64,000 bases of DNA from Agapetus fuscipes (Eukaryota; Arthropoda; Insecta; Trichoptera; Glossosomatidae). The position numbers and the translations under genes are program-made. A model generated the notes under the pieces. That model was not told where the DNA came from, made no database searches, and saw nothing but the letters and a program-made list of their open reading frames with translations. Location of the stretch: positions 4,635,852-4,699,851 of the forward strand of contig OX637350.1 of the NCBI GenBank assembly GCA_951799405.1, read 5' to 3'. Shown here in pieces: positions 22,456 through 33,228 of this stretch (positions within the stretch are counted from its first letter, which is position 1; each line of letters begins with the position of its first letter).

Positions 22456-22487
22456 TGTAACATATATTTGAAACTTAGATTAGATAA
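22456..22487 (+). repeat. RepA copy, right end, split by LINE
   Basis: TGTAACATATATTTGAAAC plus TTAGATTAGATA is the RepA 3' end and completes the part at 19,137-19,191. Confidence 0.7.
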
Positions 22488-22514
22488 CATATTAATACTC
22501 ACGAAAGAAGCTGT

Positions 22515-22765
22515 TCTAATCTTATCTAAGCTGCAAGGATATATACCAGTTAAGATTTATATCAAATGCATTCCCACAAGAAGACATGTATAATTTCGCG
22601 CTAACACATGCCGCATGTGGACCTACATTATAAAAACCCAATCTCAAATGAACATAAGCCCTGCAACTCTTGCCGTCCTTCCCTGAAACAGGGGTGACAT
22701 TGGCAAAGTGAATCATTTTTTACAGTATGGGTGGTCAGCTGCATACCAACCTATAAGTCAAGGAA
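22515..22765 (-). repeat. RepA copy, full length
   Basis: Minus-strand, well conserved copy from TCTAATCTTATCTAAG to the CTTGACTTATAGG head. It lies 27 bases from the previous, plus-strand copy. Confidence 0.85.
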
Positions 22766-22904
22766 CACTGTTAATATTTTTTTCCAGATTTCAAGTCGCC
22801 TAGAGCTTAATTAAGCTTTGAGTGCTGGCTTTGCGTAGAAGTTTCTGCCTTTCCCGTTCACCTAATAAGAAACATTTCATTTAAACTCAAACAAAGCGTT
22901 TTAC

Positions 22905-23010
22905 TTAAAAATGTGTGAAAACTAGATCAGCGCGTCAGGGGAGCGTTTAAGCTTTCGTACATTTTTGGTGAAAGGTAGAGTTTAAATTTAATGTTATATA
23001 CTTGGATGAG
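22905..23010 (+). repeat. RepF copy
   Basis: Contains CAGCGCG..., GAGCGTTTAAGCTTTC and TTTTTGGTGAAAGGTAGAG, the RepF block order. Diverged. Confidence 0.4.
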
Positions 23011-23034
23011 TTCTCTCATGTGCAAAATTAGGGC

Positions 23035-23461
23035 GCAATATATCGACGGTTAAAATGTATTAAGGCATAAGCGACAAAAACTAAATAGTTCAGGAGAGCA
23101 GTTTAAAGTTTATGATTCCAGAAAAATAACACATTTTTTTTATTTTTTTTCATACCTATCGTTAAAATCAAATCAGCTCTAAAATTAAAAAAATAAAGAT
23201 ATTTACTGGCATTCCTACTAATGTGGTTTTACGATGTTTTACGATTTTTTTTATTTCACAAGCGCCTTTTTCCAAGGACAAAAAAGGCCAAAATCTTGTC
23301 AGTTATACCAAAACCATACTTCAAAAACGTAGAATCGTTTGCTTGGGCATTAACAACAAAGAAATCATCGTAGAGCTATGGGAGTTAGAAAGAGCGGAAA
23401 AATTTAAGCAGGATAGCATTGATAACTCATTTTTGACCAAAGCGTCGCTTATGCCCTACCC
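23035..23461 (+). repeat. RepG, copy 2
   Basis: Colinear with 11,035-11,450 and in the same orientation. It ends at ATGCCCTAC, where the truncated 3' end of the minus-strand 5S-T1 SINE begins. Confidence 0.7.
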
Positions 23462-23860
23462 TAGGGGTCTATGACACTTGTTGTAGTGCCGCAGAGGTGT
23501 ACGAGCTTGGTCGTCACTACAAAGCAACAATACTCAAGCATGACCCAGGTTCTGTAAGGCTGGATGGACCTTTTTAGTGACCGGTCTTTGGTAGAGGTTT
23601 TAGGTTTTTTTTAACCCAGCGAAGAGCATATTTGGAAATATAAATTGTATATTTTTTGTGCTCCGCCGGGATCCGAATCCACAACCTTCCATTTACGAGT
23701 CCGAAGTGTTGCCACTGGACTACGGACCGGTCCAAGAAATGCAACGACACGCGGTGTACCTGAGCGGTCACCCATCCAAGTAGCATCCGCGCCCAATGTT
23801 GCTTAACTTCGGTGATCTTATGAGAACCGGTGCTTTCAACATGGTATCGTCGTTATCGTC
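23457..23860 (-). mobile_element. 5S-T1 composite SINE, 3'-truncated
   Basis: Same arrangement as at 1216-781: 5S-like module (23,857-23,741), tRNA-like head with GGATTCGGATCCC, then the T1 body. It stops within ATAGACCCCTAGGG, lacking the final ~45 bases and the poly-A. Confidence 0.85.
23741..23857 (-). pseudogene. 5S rRNA-derived module of SINE
   Basis: Contains GATCACCGAAGTTAAGCAAC and ACTTGGATGGGTGACCGC, the 5S internal control region, joined directly to the T1 tRNA-like head. Confidence 0.8.
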
Positions 23861-24043
23861 GTATCTTCCTTTTAACCGTCGATATGAAACAATCAACGCA
23901 AGTAACAAAGGCTTTGTTAGTAATATTATGACATTATTGGTATTTCTAAGGGTGTGCAGGGTGATTATGTTTTGCACAAAACGTAGGTACTGAAGAAAAT
24001 TTTGTGCTATAAATACTGCGAATAATTAATGGTTGTAGGCCAT

Positions 24044-24262
24044 CAATCTATAATCCAAGTTGCGTTGATGTATTCATATTTAAGGCTTATATTTTATGCA
24101 CAAGCAGACACATGTAAATTCGGGCTTATACATGCTGCATGTTAACATACATAATACACCAAACATCGCATGAAGCCTTGCAACTGATGCCGCTTATCCC
24201 TGAAACCGGGTGGAAAAAGTGAACCAAGGGCTAGGCTTAATATACCAAATTATTAGTTAAGG
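24044..24262 (-). repeat. RepA copy, old
   Basis: Diverged minus-strand copy; AAACCGGGTGGAAAAAGTGA marks the internal region. The head is partly lost. Confidence 0.6.
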
Positions 24263-24298
24263 ATCCATATTTTGGTTCCTTAGATTATTTATCGACAT

Positions 24299-24336
24299 AT
24301 CTAATCTAATCTAATCTAATCTAAGCTACATAGATT
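24299..24336 (-). repeat. RepA 3' end only
   Basis: Four to five (CTAAT) units followed by CTAAGCTACATAGATT. Only the last ~40 bases of RepA are present, consistent with extreme 5' truncation. Confidence 0.65.
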
Positions 24337-24458
24337 CGCGAAATTGTGAATGAATTTGATACACTAAAGGAAATGTATGAAACAGGTGATGGATATGAAT
24401 GGATGGAGAGAGGCATTTAACGATAAGAAGAATAAGTAGGAATAGCACATAATGCTAC

Positions 24459-24760
24459 TAAGCGACATATGTATTGTAACTTCTTGCCGCGTTACCCCCG
24501 AAGGGGTCACATCTGGTGCGTGTAACCTATTTATTTTTACAGGTAAGGGGGCCGACCTTACGTCAACCACATCAGTTGTAATGACGGTTTCCCAGCTACC
24601 GAAAGGGCTGGTACCTTTTTTTTGTGAAGTCTGGTTAATTTTACTTTCGTTTGAAATAAACACCGAAATGGGAAATAATTTCTGACACCCTCGGTGGGAT
24701 TTGAACCCGAGATTTCGGTATGGAATGATAGCGCTCTACCATCTGAGCTATCGATCGGGT
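24459..24760 (-). mobile_element. T2 tRNA-derived SINE
   Basis: On the minus strand, ATCGATAGCTCAGATGGTAG (A box) and GGTTCAAATCCC (B box) lie near 24,755-24,700. The conserved body follows (TTTCCCATTTCGGTGTTTAT, CTTACCTGTAAAAATAAATA). The end is TAACGCGGCAAGAAGTTAC. It is a SINE, not a tRNA gene. Confidence 0.85.
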
Positions 24761-25744
24761 AATTTGTCAATACGGACGTTTGTCCCCTCGATCGTCCTCT
24801 CAATAATGATAGGCAGGACAGAAGAAAAGTAAATGATTATAAATAAAAAAGTTTCCATCTAAAAACTCGACTCAGAATCTTTTCTTATTTTCATGTCGAT
24901 CGCCGAGGATAGCTAAAATTTCAGTGATCGACCTTAAAACTGATTTGACATTTTGCTTAGGCTAACTTTTTTCTTATTAAATATTTATAGATTATGAATT
25001 ATGATTTATATTTGGTGGGCTACACAGTTAACATGTCGATCTCCTATTCATAATTTTTTGATAGGTCGATCTCCTCAAGAAAAAGTATGGGCACCCCTGC
25101 TCTAAAGCTTACCTTTTCTCATTACTTATAAAAAAGTTACCCTTAAAGTTTCGATACAGTTTCAAAACGATCCCGTTGTTACTGCATAAAAAAAATAACC
25201 AACAAACCAGCTTTGAGAAAATTAAAAAATTAAAAATGATAAATCCACAGTCTCTCCTGCAACTTAAGCTGGCCTTTGAACTTTGTGAAAAAAAAAGCTT
25301 CCAACGCTCAGGAAAAATTCTCTCGTGAATTTTATTCTTTGCCTCACTGTATGAAACTGAACGCAAGTATGAAAAGTCAACAATAGCGCATACCAAAAAT
25401 TGCATCGAAACTAAAACATCACATCTAGTTAGCGTTTTGGTGTATGTGGGTTTTTTTGGTGTACGCTATGGCTGAGTTAAAGCTTTGAGTTTTATGGTTG
25501 GGGTACAGTAGGCGGATGTATTTGAAGTTTTCTCAGCATTATTTCTTTCTTTTTCTACCCCGCCTCGCGCTGTCGCTTTATTTTTTTTCTTTTCTCATGC
25601 AAATACGTGTTTGCCTTTAATGTGCATCAAATACGCCATTACGCTAAACTTTTTCGCTCATCGCGCATTCTTGAGCTCAGAGTGCATTAGTGGGTGGGTG
25701 TATGCGTGTCTAACACATTTTTCGTTGTGCGCTTGTGTTTCGTA
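24761..25744. other. Unannotated stretch
   Basis: Includes one possible hAT-type end (CAGGGGTGCCCATAC on the minus strand at about 25,099) without a partner, and a diverged RepF copy at about 25,420-25,520. No gene is supported. Confidence 0.4.
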
Positions 25745-26055
25745 GTCCGGTCGATGAGTCAGTAGGTAGAGTGCTTGCATTCCATGCCGAGAGCTCGGTT
25801 TTGAATCCCACGGAGGGAGTCAGAAATGATTTCCCGCTTCATACGCAAAATAAAATACCGGCAAGGCTTACTCAGCCTTTACAAGAAATGAGTACCAGCC
25901 CCCTTTGGGAGCTGGGAAGCCCCCACTTTAACTAAAGTGGTTGGCGTAAGCTCACCCCTTTACTTGTAAAACATAAATAGGTTCCTCTCGCCAAATACGA
26001 AATCCTTCGGAGATAACGCGGCAAGAAGTTGCACTGTCTGAGTAGCTTAGTTGCG
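25745..26055 (+). mobile_element. T2 SINE
   Basis: Head GGTCGATGAGTCAGTAGGTA, B-box-like GGTTTTGAATCCC, then the T2 body. A short segment is deleted in the middle. Ends GTAGCTTAGTTGCG. Confidence 0.8.
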
Positions 26056-26192
26056 TTTTTTTCACACACTTGCGTAGTAATACCAAGCCGAATAGGGTCC
26101 GTTTTATTTTTTCATACAAAAAATATCCTTTCACGATAAAAACCATGAATAAATATTCCACCCCAAAAAATAATAAGCTACGTAACTGACGT

Positions 26193-26595
26193 AACTAAAC
26201 TACATATACAGAGCAACTTGTTGCCACACTTTCTCCGAAGGTGTCATATGTGACGTACGATACTTATTTTTTACAGGTAAGGGGACCAACCTTAAGACAA
26301 CCACTTCAGATGAATTGGGGGCTATCAGTTTCCCGATAGGACTGGTTCTCATTTCTTTTAAAGGCTAGATAAGCCTTGAAGGTTTTTTTTATTTTTGGCC
26401 TGAAATAAACAACGGAACGAGAAATAATTTCAGAACTCCTCAGCGGGGATCGAAACCTAGCCCTGAATTAACGTATTTCAGGTATTTGCAGTGGTTCAGG
26501 TAGATCACTTGTCTTTACGTCCCCCCAGTACTGGTTTGGTTTTCGTACCATCGGATTTGAAGACAGCTTTTTAACTACACAATCTGAGCTAAGGA
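26193..26595 (-). mobile_element. T2 SINE with interrupted head
   Basis: The body at 26,193-26,471 is followed, after about 100 unrelated bases, by ACACAATCTGAGCTAAGG (26,575-26,592), which is the displaced A-box region of the head. The copy is probably split by a later insertion. Confidence 0.6.
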
Positions 26596-26774
26596 AATCA
26601 TGTAAAACACGATAATGTGAGAGTTTTTTTTAAATATTTTCAAAAGTAATTCCTAGCATTCAGGTCGAGTACGCATATGTACAAACATTGCTCATGTAAA
26701 ATTACCACTGTTGGAGATAAGACAAACAAGTACTTAAGTGAGGTGCAGTGTATTCCTGAACACTTCTGATCTCT

Positions 26775-27030
26775 TATCTAATCTAAGTTGCAAATATATG
26801 TAACATTAAAGATTCGCATTAAATGCATTTTCACAAGCAGACACGTATAACGTATAAGTTCGCGCTTGAACATGCCGAATGTGGCCCTACAATATAAAAT
26901 CCCGAATCTCAAATGAACATACACCCTACAACTCCTGCCGACCTTCCCTAAAACAGGGGTGAAATTGGCAAAATGAATCATTTTCTACAGTATGGGTGGT
27001 CAGCCGCATACCAACCTATAAGTCAAGGAA
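26775..27030 (-). repeat. RepA copy, full length, followed by RepB
   Basis: Minus-strand RepA; the sequence directly upstream of its head (27,031 on) is RepB. Confidence 0.85.
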
Positions 27031-27250
27031 CATACACAACAAATTTCAATTTTTAAAATCAACAAATATTAATATGTATGGACATCAAAATCTAAATAGA
27101 GGACTAATTCTAATTTATAAAACCCTAGCCGCCAACATTACAGATCAACCGCCATTTCACTTAAGGTCAGTAATTACTCGATACTCCGTGTCCGTCACTA
27201 AATAGATAAGCTCGTGTGAACCAGGCGTAATGTTCAGCGTAGCAAATTCT
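27031..27250 (+). repeat. RepB segment
   Basis: Shares TTTTTAAAATCAA..., CCGCCAACATTACAGATCAA and ACTTAAGGTCAGTAATTAC-like blocks with the 8.4-kb copy. The inverse arrangement RepB-RepA is seen at 40,555-40,687. Confidence 0.55.
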
Positions 27251-27694
27251 AACCTAAAAATTAATGGTAAAATTTAAATTTTTGCAACAACGAAACGGCG
27301 CTCTGCCAAAACGAATTCCACGTGTTAACTTATTTCATAACAGTTCACTTTTTCAGGGAGAAAAGTTTTGAATACTTGGCGAGTTTCAGCGTTGTGGATC
27401 TCGTGAAATATAAAAATAATATAAAGTTGCGCAAATATGATTTTGTTTTCAACAAATGCCACTTTTAAACGAAATGTTTACTCGTTCATGTGTTGTATTG
27501 CTTTTTTATTGCCTCGCACTTGCAGAACAAATCATCGGAGTATTTGCAAGAATATATAACAAGTCAATTTATGAATTTCTACGATGAAATAAAAAAGGTT
27601 CTATGAAGAAAATGTAAAGGTATCTATATCTGAGGAAAATACATCAATTTTGTGATCCACTTAAAGTTAGATTTTTTTTTAACGTAACGCAACT

Positions 27695-27832
27695 AAGCTA
27701 CACATATAGTGCAACTTCGTGCCGGGTTTTTTTCTTAGGGGTCGCATGTGGTGATTGGCACCTATTTATTTTACAGGTAACGGGGCCGGCCTTACGCCAA
27801 CCACTTCAGTTGAAGTAGGGGTTTCCCAGCTG
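27695..27832 (-). mobile_element. T2 SINE, 3' part
   Basis: Only the 3' ~140 bases remain (CCACTTCAACTGAAGTGG region to CACTATATGTGTAGCTTAGT). It abuts the (GAT)n-tailed repeat. Confidence 0.75.
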
Positions 27833-27833
27833 A

Positions 27834-27935
27834 TGATGATGAGTTGATGAGTTCTTTATAGCGCCGTTTCGTGATGTTGTCACTCCAAGGGCGCTGGTGC
27901 AAACGATGCCAGAAATTTGCTTGTCTCCCTCTGGT
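27834..27935 (-). mobile_element. (ATC)n-tailed retroelement 3' end
   Basis: On the minus strand GCATCGTTTGCACCAGCGCC ... AACGGCGCTATAAAGAA ends in (ATC)n. It matches 58,058-58,146. The translation ITKRRYKELINS is open in both copies, which suggests the C-terminus of a LINE ORF; the class is unproven. Confidence 0.5.
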
Positions 27936-27949
27936 CCCTTGGTTGGTTC

Positions 27950-28197
27950 TTCCTTGACTAATAGGTTGGTATGAGGCTGACCATCCATGCTGTGTAAACT
28001 TGGTCCACTTTTGCCAATGCCACTCCGATTTCATGGAAAGTCGATAGGATTTGCAAGGCTTGTGTTCATTTGAGATTTAGGTTTTTTATGTGGTAAGTTC
28101 ACATGCGACATGTATAAGCGCGAATTTACATGTGTCTGCATGTGAACATGCATTTAAAATAAATTTTAAAGGTCAATATATCTTTGCAACTTAGATA
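27950..28197 (+). repeat. RepA copy, full length, 'GAGGC' type
   Basis: Head TTCCTTGACTAATAGGTTGG, palindrome variant CACATGCGACATGT, end GCAACTTAGATAACA with a minimal tail. Confidence 0.8.
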
Positions 28198-28876
28198 ACA
28201 GTTTATGCGGATTCAATTTAATTATAACTGCGGGGATTTATTTTACGCAAAGTATTTCATATTCGGTTCAGATACACAGTCACTTAACTTTTACACAATA
28301 CAAAGGTTGGTTGGCTTTAACTACAGGGAGGTTCGGCCCTTATTATATAGTAAGAAAAAAGATCATTCTCAAATCTTTGAGAATCGTTAAATGCCAGAAT
28401 TTACTAGAACATCCGACAAAACTCTCACGCAATCTCGAAAATACAATTTTTTTAAGTACCTAACATGTATTTATTTATAAAAAGACTTCCCAGCCTTTAT
28501 TATTAAATCACAGACAAACACAGACAACCACAACTACACATTCGTAACAGCAGATTATGGGTTCGTTCTTCTTAGAATATTCGTATTTTCCTTGAAGCTT
28601 GTTTGTTTGCATAATATGACAGTCTGTCGTTATCTCGTTTCCCTATGAAAGCAACTCCTGAGGGAGTTCCTACATTCTTCCCGTTTCCTCCTTCCTTCCC
28701 CACGTCGTCTGTCTGCGCCCACTAGCATGCATGATGCATGGAGAGAGGGTTGCTTTAAAAAAACTGAAGAGCTGATCACGCCCAGACATACTAGAATAAG
28801 CAAGCGACTATTCTTTGAAGGCATGAAAAACTGAGGGGGCTGGCTCTCATTTAGGGCGAAAGCTGAGTATATCTTT
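28198..28876. other. Unannotated stretch
   Basis: No domain, SINE or inverted repeat is recognised. A small pyrimidine-rich patch lies near 28,670-28,710. Confidence 0.4.
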
Positions 28877-29074
28877 AATGTAAGTTGCAAAGATATAAAT
28901 AAACATTTTAATATTTATATTAAGTTCGCGCTTACAAATGCTGGATGTATACTTACAAATTAAAATCCAAACATTAAATGAACATAAGCCCTGCAACTTT
29001 TGGCGACCTTGGCAAAAGTGAACCATTTTTTACAGCGTTGTTGGTCAGCCTCATACCAACCTATAAATCAAGGG
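28877..29074 (-). repeat. RepA copy with internal deletion
   Basis: GCGACCTT is joined directly to GGCAAAAGTGAACC, so the 'CCCTGAAACAGGGGTGACA' block is missing, as is part of the tail side. Confidence 0.7.
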
Positions 29075-29212
29075 AAACCTTGACGGTGTTTCGATTCTTG
29101 TGTTTGACAAAAGCTCCGAAATGGGAAATCATTTCTGACACCCTTGTAGGGGATCGAACCTTAGCACTCTGACATGGAACGCCAGCATCCTACCAAATGA
29201 GCTATCAACCAT
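29075..29212 (-). mobile_element. T2 SINE, 5' part
   Basis: The minus strand contains the head (TTGATAGCTCATTTGGTAGG, then a B-box-like GTTCGATCCCC) and the first ~60 bases of body. It is fused to a RepA head at the other side. Confidence 0.75.
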
Positions 29213-29359
29213 TCTATACATTTCAGGTAATTATTTCACAGGTTCGCTCATGCGCAAAACGTACATAGTAGATACAAATTAGCATGTACCAGTCTAGTGT
29301 CTACCCACTCCTGTACTCCAAGCGTACAACTATACGTCTAAACTCAAACATTGCGTTTA

Positions 29360-29455
29360 ACAAGCAATGTACGGAAACTGAGACAGCCCTTCAAGTGAGC
29401 GTTAAGCTTTCAATAATTTTTGGTGGAACTCTACGGCCGAGTTTGGGATAAACTG
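29360..29455 (+). repeat. RepF copy
   Basis: GAAACTGAGACAGCCCTTCA, AGTGAGCG and ATTTTTGGTGGAACTCTACG in RepF order. Confidence 0.5.
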
Positions 29456-29655
29456 TTGGCAGTGGCATGGAGTGTTCACTGTTCGGCCTCTAGTGGTTTG
29501 GTCCACCACGGGAAGCAAGCTAGGACAAAGAGAGGCGCGATTAACAATTCACATGCCAATTTAGACCTTCAAGAGGTTGGCACAGGGCTGCTCGTGGTGT
29601 GAAGGACCAAGCTTACTGTATCTTATAGAAGGTACTAGAAAGTTTTTGTTTTTTA

Positions 29656-29856
29656 ATAATCTAAGTTGCATAGATAAATTGACATTTAAGGCTGCATGTG
29701 CACATACAAAATAAACCAAACCGTACATGAATGATTTAAAATCATGAAAAGGCGCTAGATAAATTTAGAATTGTATTGTATGAACATAAACTCCTGCCTT
29801 TTTTACCTGAAACTGGTTGGGCGGGGGGGGGGGGGGGCACCAACCTTTAAATCGAG
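29656..29856 (-). repeat. RepA copy, old, with G-run
   Basis: Diverged; the RepA middle is replaced by a G-run of about 15 (29,823-29,837). Confidence 0.5.
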
Positions 29857-29884
29857 TATCACGAAATTTTCAGAAAGTAGCAAA

Positions 29885-30070
29885 AGGTCTAGGGCTCAAA
29901 ACTCGTCACAGCTGTCAGGCATGATTCCCCACCGGCGTTTTCCTCGTAAACAAAGAAACCCTCTTTCAAGGTTGGCGTAAAGCTACCCCCTTAAATATAC
30001 AAATAAATAGGTTCCACTTGGGATGTTTTTTTCTATCGGAATAACCTGGCATAAGGTTGCCCTAATTTGC
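29885..30070 (+). mobile_element. T2 SINE body, decayed
   Basis: AAGGTTGGCGTAAAGCTACC and ACAAATAAATAGGTTCCAC, then GCATAAGGTTGCCCTA, follow the order of the T2 3' half. Confidence 0.45.
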
Positions 30071-30715
30071 AGCGTATTTCACTTTTTATACTCACAATTT
30101 TCAGATACACCGTCAAAACGGTTCATTTATTTTTTCATTTATTTAAAAAATCTATATTTACAACAAATGAAGAATATTTAAAAGTGAAGACGGGTTGTGA
30201 AAAGTGCTGTTTGTTAAAAATAGCGACAGTTATTACCTGAAGCACGTAGCGCTGTGCTTATAAAGTTATCATGCATTTTGGTGGTCTGCGTATAATAAAC
30301 TATTATAATAAAGTTTGCGTGTGCTACGCGCTTAATGCAATGAATCGCGTGACGTCAGCGTGATTTCTGGAATATTCGCAGATTAAATTACCCCAAGTAT
30401 GAAGCATAAACTAAAACAAACCATAAGGAATTCCAAAAAAAAGTATGAAAACTATAACAACGTTTTATAGAGAGTTTTGTTTTCTGTGCATTTTTGGTGG
30501 AACGCTATGTTTGAGTTTAAACGTAGCATTTTGTAGAGAGGGTGCGAGCTCACAGTTTATTGTCATGTAGGAATAAATAGCTCTACGCCGCACCCTGACA
30601 CGTACATGCAACATGCAACCCGTCTATACAACTAGGGGCCGCGCCGGCTCGGCGTGCTCATCTCAAACTAGCGGGATTTCGCCTGTATTTCACGAGAATC
30701 GCATGACTGTAGGTA
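30071..30715. other. Unannotated stretch with RepF copy
   Basis: RepF at about 30,430-30,545 (ATTTTTGGTGGAACGCTATG). A GC-richer patch at 30,580-30,690 shows no coding support. Confidence 0.4.
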
Positions 30716-30960
30716 CTGTAACTCTGTCGTCATTCCGCTAAGGGTGGTCAGAGCCTCTGCAGATTTGCTCAGAGATCCTATTCTTGCGTACCTTTTACAA
30801 ATTATTCACATCCATCACCTTTTTTTATATTTTCCTTCTTTTAAATTCGCTTTGTATATCCCATTCTTTCACAGCTTCACCAATCTGATCCGGCTAAATT
30901 TTTCTCGGTTTTCCCTTTCCTCTTTTCCTTTCCACATTTTCTCCGAGATCTTGAATATAA
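30716..30960 (-). mobile_element. RTE-like LINE 3' end stub (old)
   Basis: The minus strand has the 3' UTR signature (GGAATGACGACAGAGTTACA) and an eroded version of the C-terminal ORF. Compare the intact block at 44,200-44,294. Confidence 0.5.
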
Positions 30961-31029
30961 CGGATGAAATATTTAATTTGGGAATGATGTTTGTAAACTA
31001 TACATAAATAAGTGAAATTTTGACAGGAA

Positions 31030-31457
31030 GGGTGACATTGGCAAAGTGAACCATTTTTTACACCGAAACTGTAAAAAATGGTTCACTTTGCCAATGTCAC
31101 CCCTGTTTCAGGGAAGGTCGGCCAGTGTTGTAGGGCTTATGTTCATTTGAGATTGGGTTTTTATTATGTAGGTCCACATGCGGAGTGTGTTAGCGCGAAA
31201 TTATACATGTCTGCTTGTGGGAATGCGTTTAAAATGAATCTTAAATGATATTTTTTAGTGTTGATCTGTTAACACAGTGAAAGTCCATTTTTATTAATAT
31301 TAAAAAATATAAATGCCTCATTAGGCGAAAATATTCGAGCATAAACAAATAAAATAAAGTGAATTAAAACAATGTTTTACCATTTATATTTTTAAATATT
31401 TATATGAATCTTAAATGATATAAATCTTTGCAGCTTAGATTTAGATTTAGATTTAGA
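31030..31457 (+). repeat. RepA copy with inverted head and 153-bp insert
   Basis: A short inverted RepA head piece (31,030-31,062) faces a plus-strand copy (31,070 on). The plus copy is split at 31,251-31,403 by an insert flanked by the 17-base duplication ATGAATCTTAAATGATA. It ends in TTAGATTTAGATTTAGA. Confidence 0.8.
31251..31403. mobile_element. 153-bp insertion with 17-bp target duplication
   Basis: Identical 17-mers at 31,234-31,250 and 31,404-31,420 bracket it. The length of the duplication points to retrotransposition (SINE or LINE stub). It starts with a T-run, so it could be a minus-strand element with an A-tail. The family is unknown. Confidence 0.75.
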
Positions 31458-31737
31458 ATACAGTATGGATTACTGTTTATCAGTTCATTTCATTAAAACT
31501 GATTTAGAATACTAAGTTTCCAGAAATCTCGCGAATTTTCATGTGTCATGTTCAATGAACTTGCATTGGTTGAAATCTCGCAAAATTTAAAATACTAGCC
31601 CATCCACTTTTTGAGATATTGTGTTAACTTTGCAAAATAGGGACAAAAATTTCTAACGATACTGGACTAATCACAATCTCGCGACATTGGAAATATAAAC
31701 TTAATTATAAACGAAATCAAGAATACTAGTATAACGA

Positions 31738-32003
31738 TGAGATGGTTGGGGCATCTAAAAAGAATGGACGGATGAACGACTGAGTAAAAGAGTGCATAAA
31801 GGGAATGCTAAAGATAAGCGTGGAAGCGGAAGGCTGAAGAAAAAATGGATTGATCAAATAAGTGAGATTGGAAATGGTTCGAACATGCAGTGTGAGAAAA
31901 AGAGAAGAGGATGCTTGAAGAGAGTAATGAATATCCAGGAGATATAAAAAGAGTGCAAAGACAGAACAAAGAGGAAACGCAATTTCCGGGGTCCTGGTAT
32001 GGT
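31738..32003 (+). mobile_element. RTE-like LINE 3' end stub
   Basis: GAGATGGTTGGGGCATCT, GAATGGACGGATGAACGACT, ATGGATTGATCAAATAAGTG and CAAAGACAGAAC follow the 43-kb ORF; frameshifts are present. Confidence 0.7.
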
Positions 32004-32027
32004 TCGATACCAGTACAACTACAAGTC

Positions 32028-32245
32028 TATAGTGTGGTTTAGTGGTTAATTGGCATTTGGCACTCGAAGTATTGTTTGAAACAAGTGCAAGTTCGAGTCC
32101 CGTATTGTCTTATTGGCGATAACTTTGACTCTGATGTTATTGAATAATTATTAATTAATAATTCATAAAAATATAAGAATGATTAATTGATTGTGTAAGT
32201 ACCGGTTTCTGGCTAGGCAAAAATAGGTTGGTGAATTACTCTACA
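32028..32245 (+). mobile_element. T3 SINE with a different tRNA-like head
   Basis: The head has GTGGTTTAGTGGTTAATTGG and the B box AGTTCGAGTCCC. The body (GATAACTTTGACTCTGATGT, ACCGGTTTCTGGCTAGGC, GGTTGGTGAATTACTC) matches the T3 copy at 44,455. The head differs from that copy, so the T3 body has been joined to more than one tRNA-like promoter. Confidence 0.65.
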
Positions 32246-32271
32246 CGTATTTATTGCTGATGATGCTGGAG

Positions 32272-32469
32272 TGATGTTTCCCGGGATCTGTTGCCGTGGT
32301 CTGTGGGAGCTGGAGCTTCCGGACGTTTCGCCTATTTTCCTCAAAGTTCTCATCAAGATCATCTTGATATCATCATACTTCACGCTGAAGAAGCCCATCG
32401 TAGAATAGAGCTAATCGTCAGGAAGCTCCAGCTCCCACAGACCACGGCAACAGATCCCGGGAAACATCA
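32272..32469. mobile_element. Foldback element, perfect 49-bp arms
   Basis: 32,272-32,320 is the exact reverse complement of 32,421-32,469, around a 100-base centre. No mismatch in the arms means recent origin or gene conversion. No known family is assigned. Confidence 0.85.
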
Positions 32470-32479
32470 CGTTCATTTA

Positions 32480-33060
32480 TGATTGGGAGGACCCTTGAGG
32501 TGTGACACACACAGAAACGGCGCTCTTTTGTCATGTACCAAAAATTTAATAAATAAATCATCCTCATAATATATATCACTCCAGCAACAACAAAAGCAAG
32601 TATCTACACGCGAGATTTTAGCTTCACTTATTAATATAGACTCGTGAGATTGCATTTTATAAGCCCTACTTACCACTGTTTCGTAGCGGGTAAGTACTGT
32701 GTAATATATTATACTAGGCGTAGTCACTGCTGAGTCGTAGCGTGCTGTCTACGCTGCTACGAGCGGTACAATGACGGAAATTTCCGCTCTCGTGCGGAGA
32801 GGCATACAATTCCGTCGTAGAAGTAACGCAACTTAGTTAGTAATGTCAAGGGCACGCTAGTTTATTCTGAGGAAGGGTTTTTATTCAAGTTTCACGTTCT
32901 TTATCAAGCAATGGAACAGGTGCTGTTTGCAATTGTACATGTTTTGATTTTTCATTCATATTTATTATTATCATTTTGTCAGGCTTATTTATTTTAAATT
33001 ACAAATGATAAGAGAGCACCGTTTTTGTGTGCGTCACACCTCAAGGTCCCTCTCCGATCA
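32480..33060. mobile_element. Inverted-repeat element, ~55-bp termini
   Basis: TGATTGGGAGGACCCTTGAG... at the left is mirrored by ...CTCAAGGTCCCTCTCCGATCA at the right. The inner end GAGGTGTGACACACACAGAA resembles the tail of some T1 SINEs (33,909). The centre contains small hairpins. No transposase frame is seen. Confidence 0.65.
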
Positions 33061-33228
33061 CGGATAAGACTTTCTAAAAAATTGAGTGCTCCGCGAAATA
33101 CACCCACAGATTTGGAGCTCTTCACTCCGGGTGGCAGTCTGTACAAATACATGTTTTAAAATTAAAATATATGGTCTCATCAATTGCAGAGACATTCACT
33201 TTGTAATCTTTTATCTTACTAGTATTTA

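Noticed and set aside
25085..25102. hAT transposon right end (GGGCACCCCTG)
   Set aside because: Only one end with hAT character; no left partner or 8-bp duplication found within several hundred bases.
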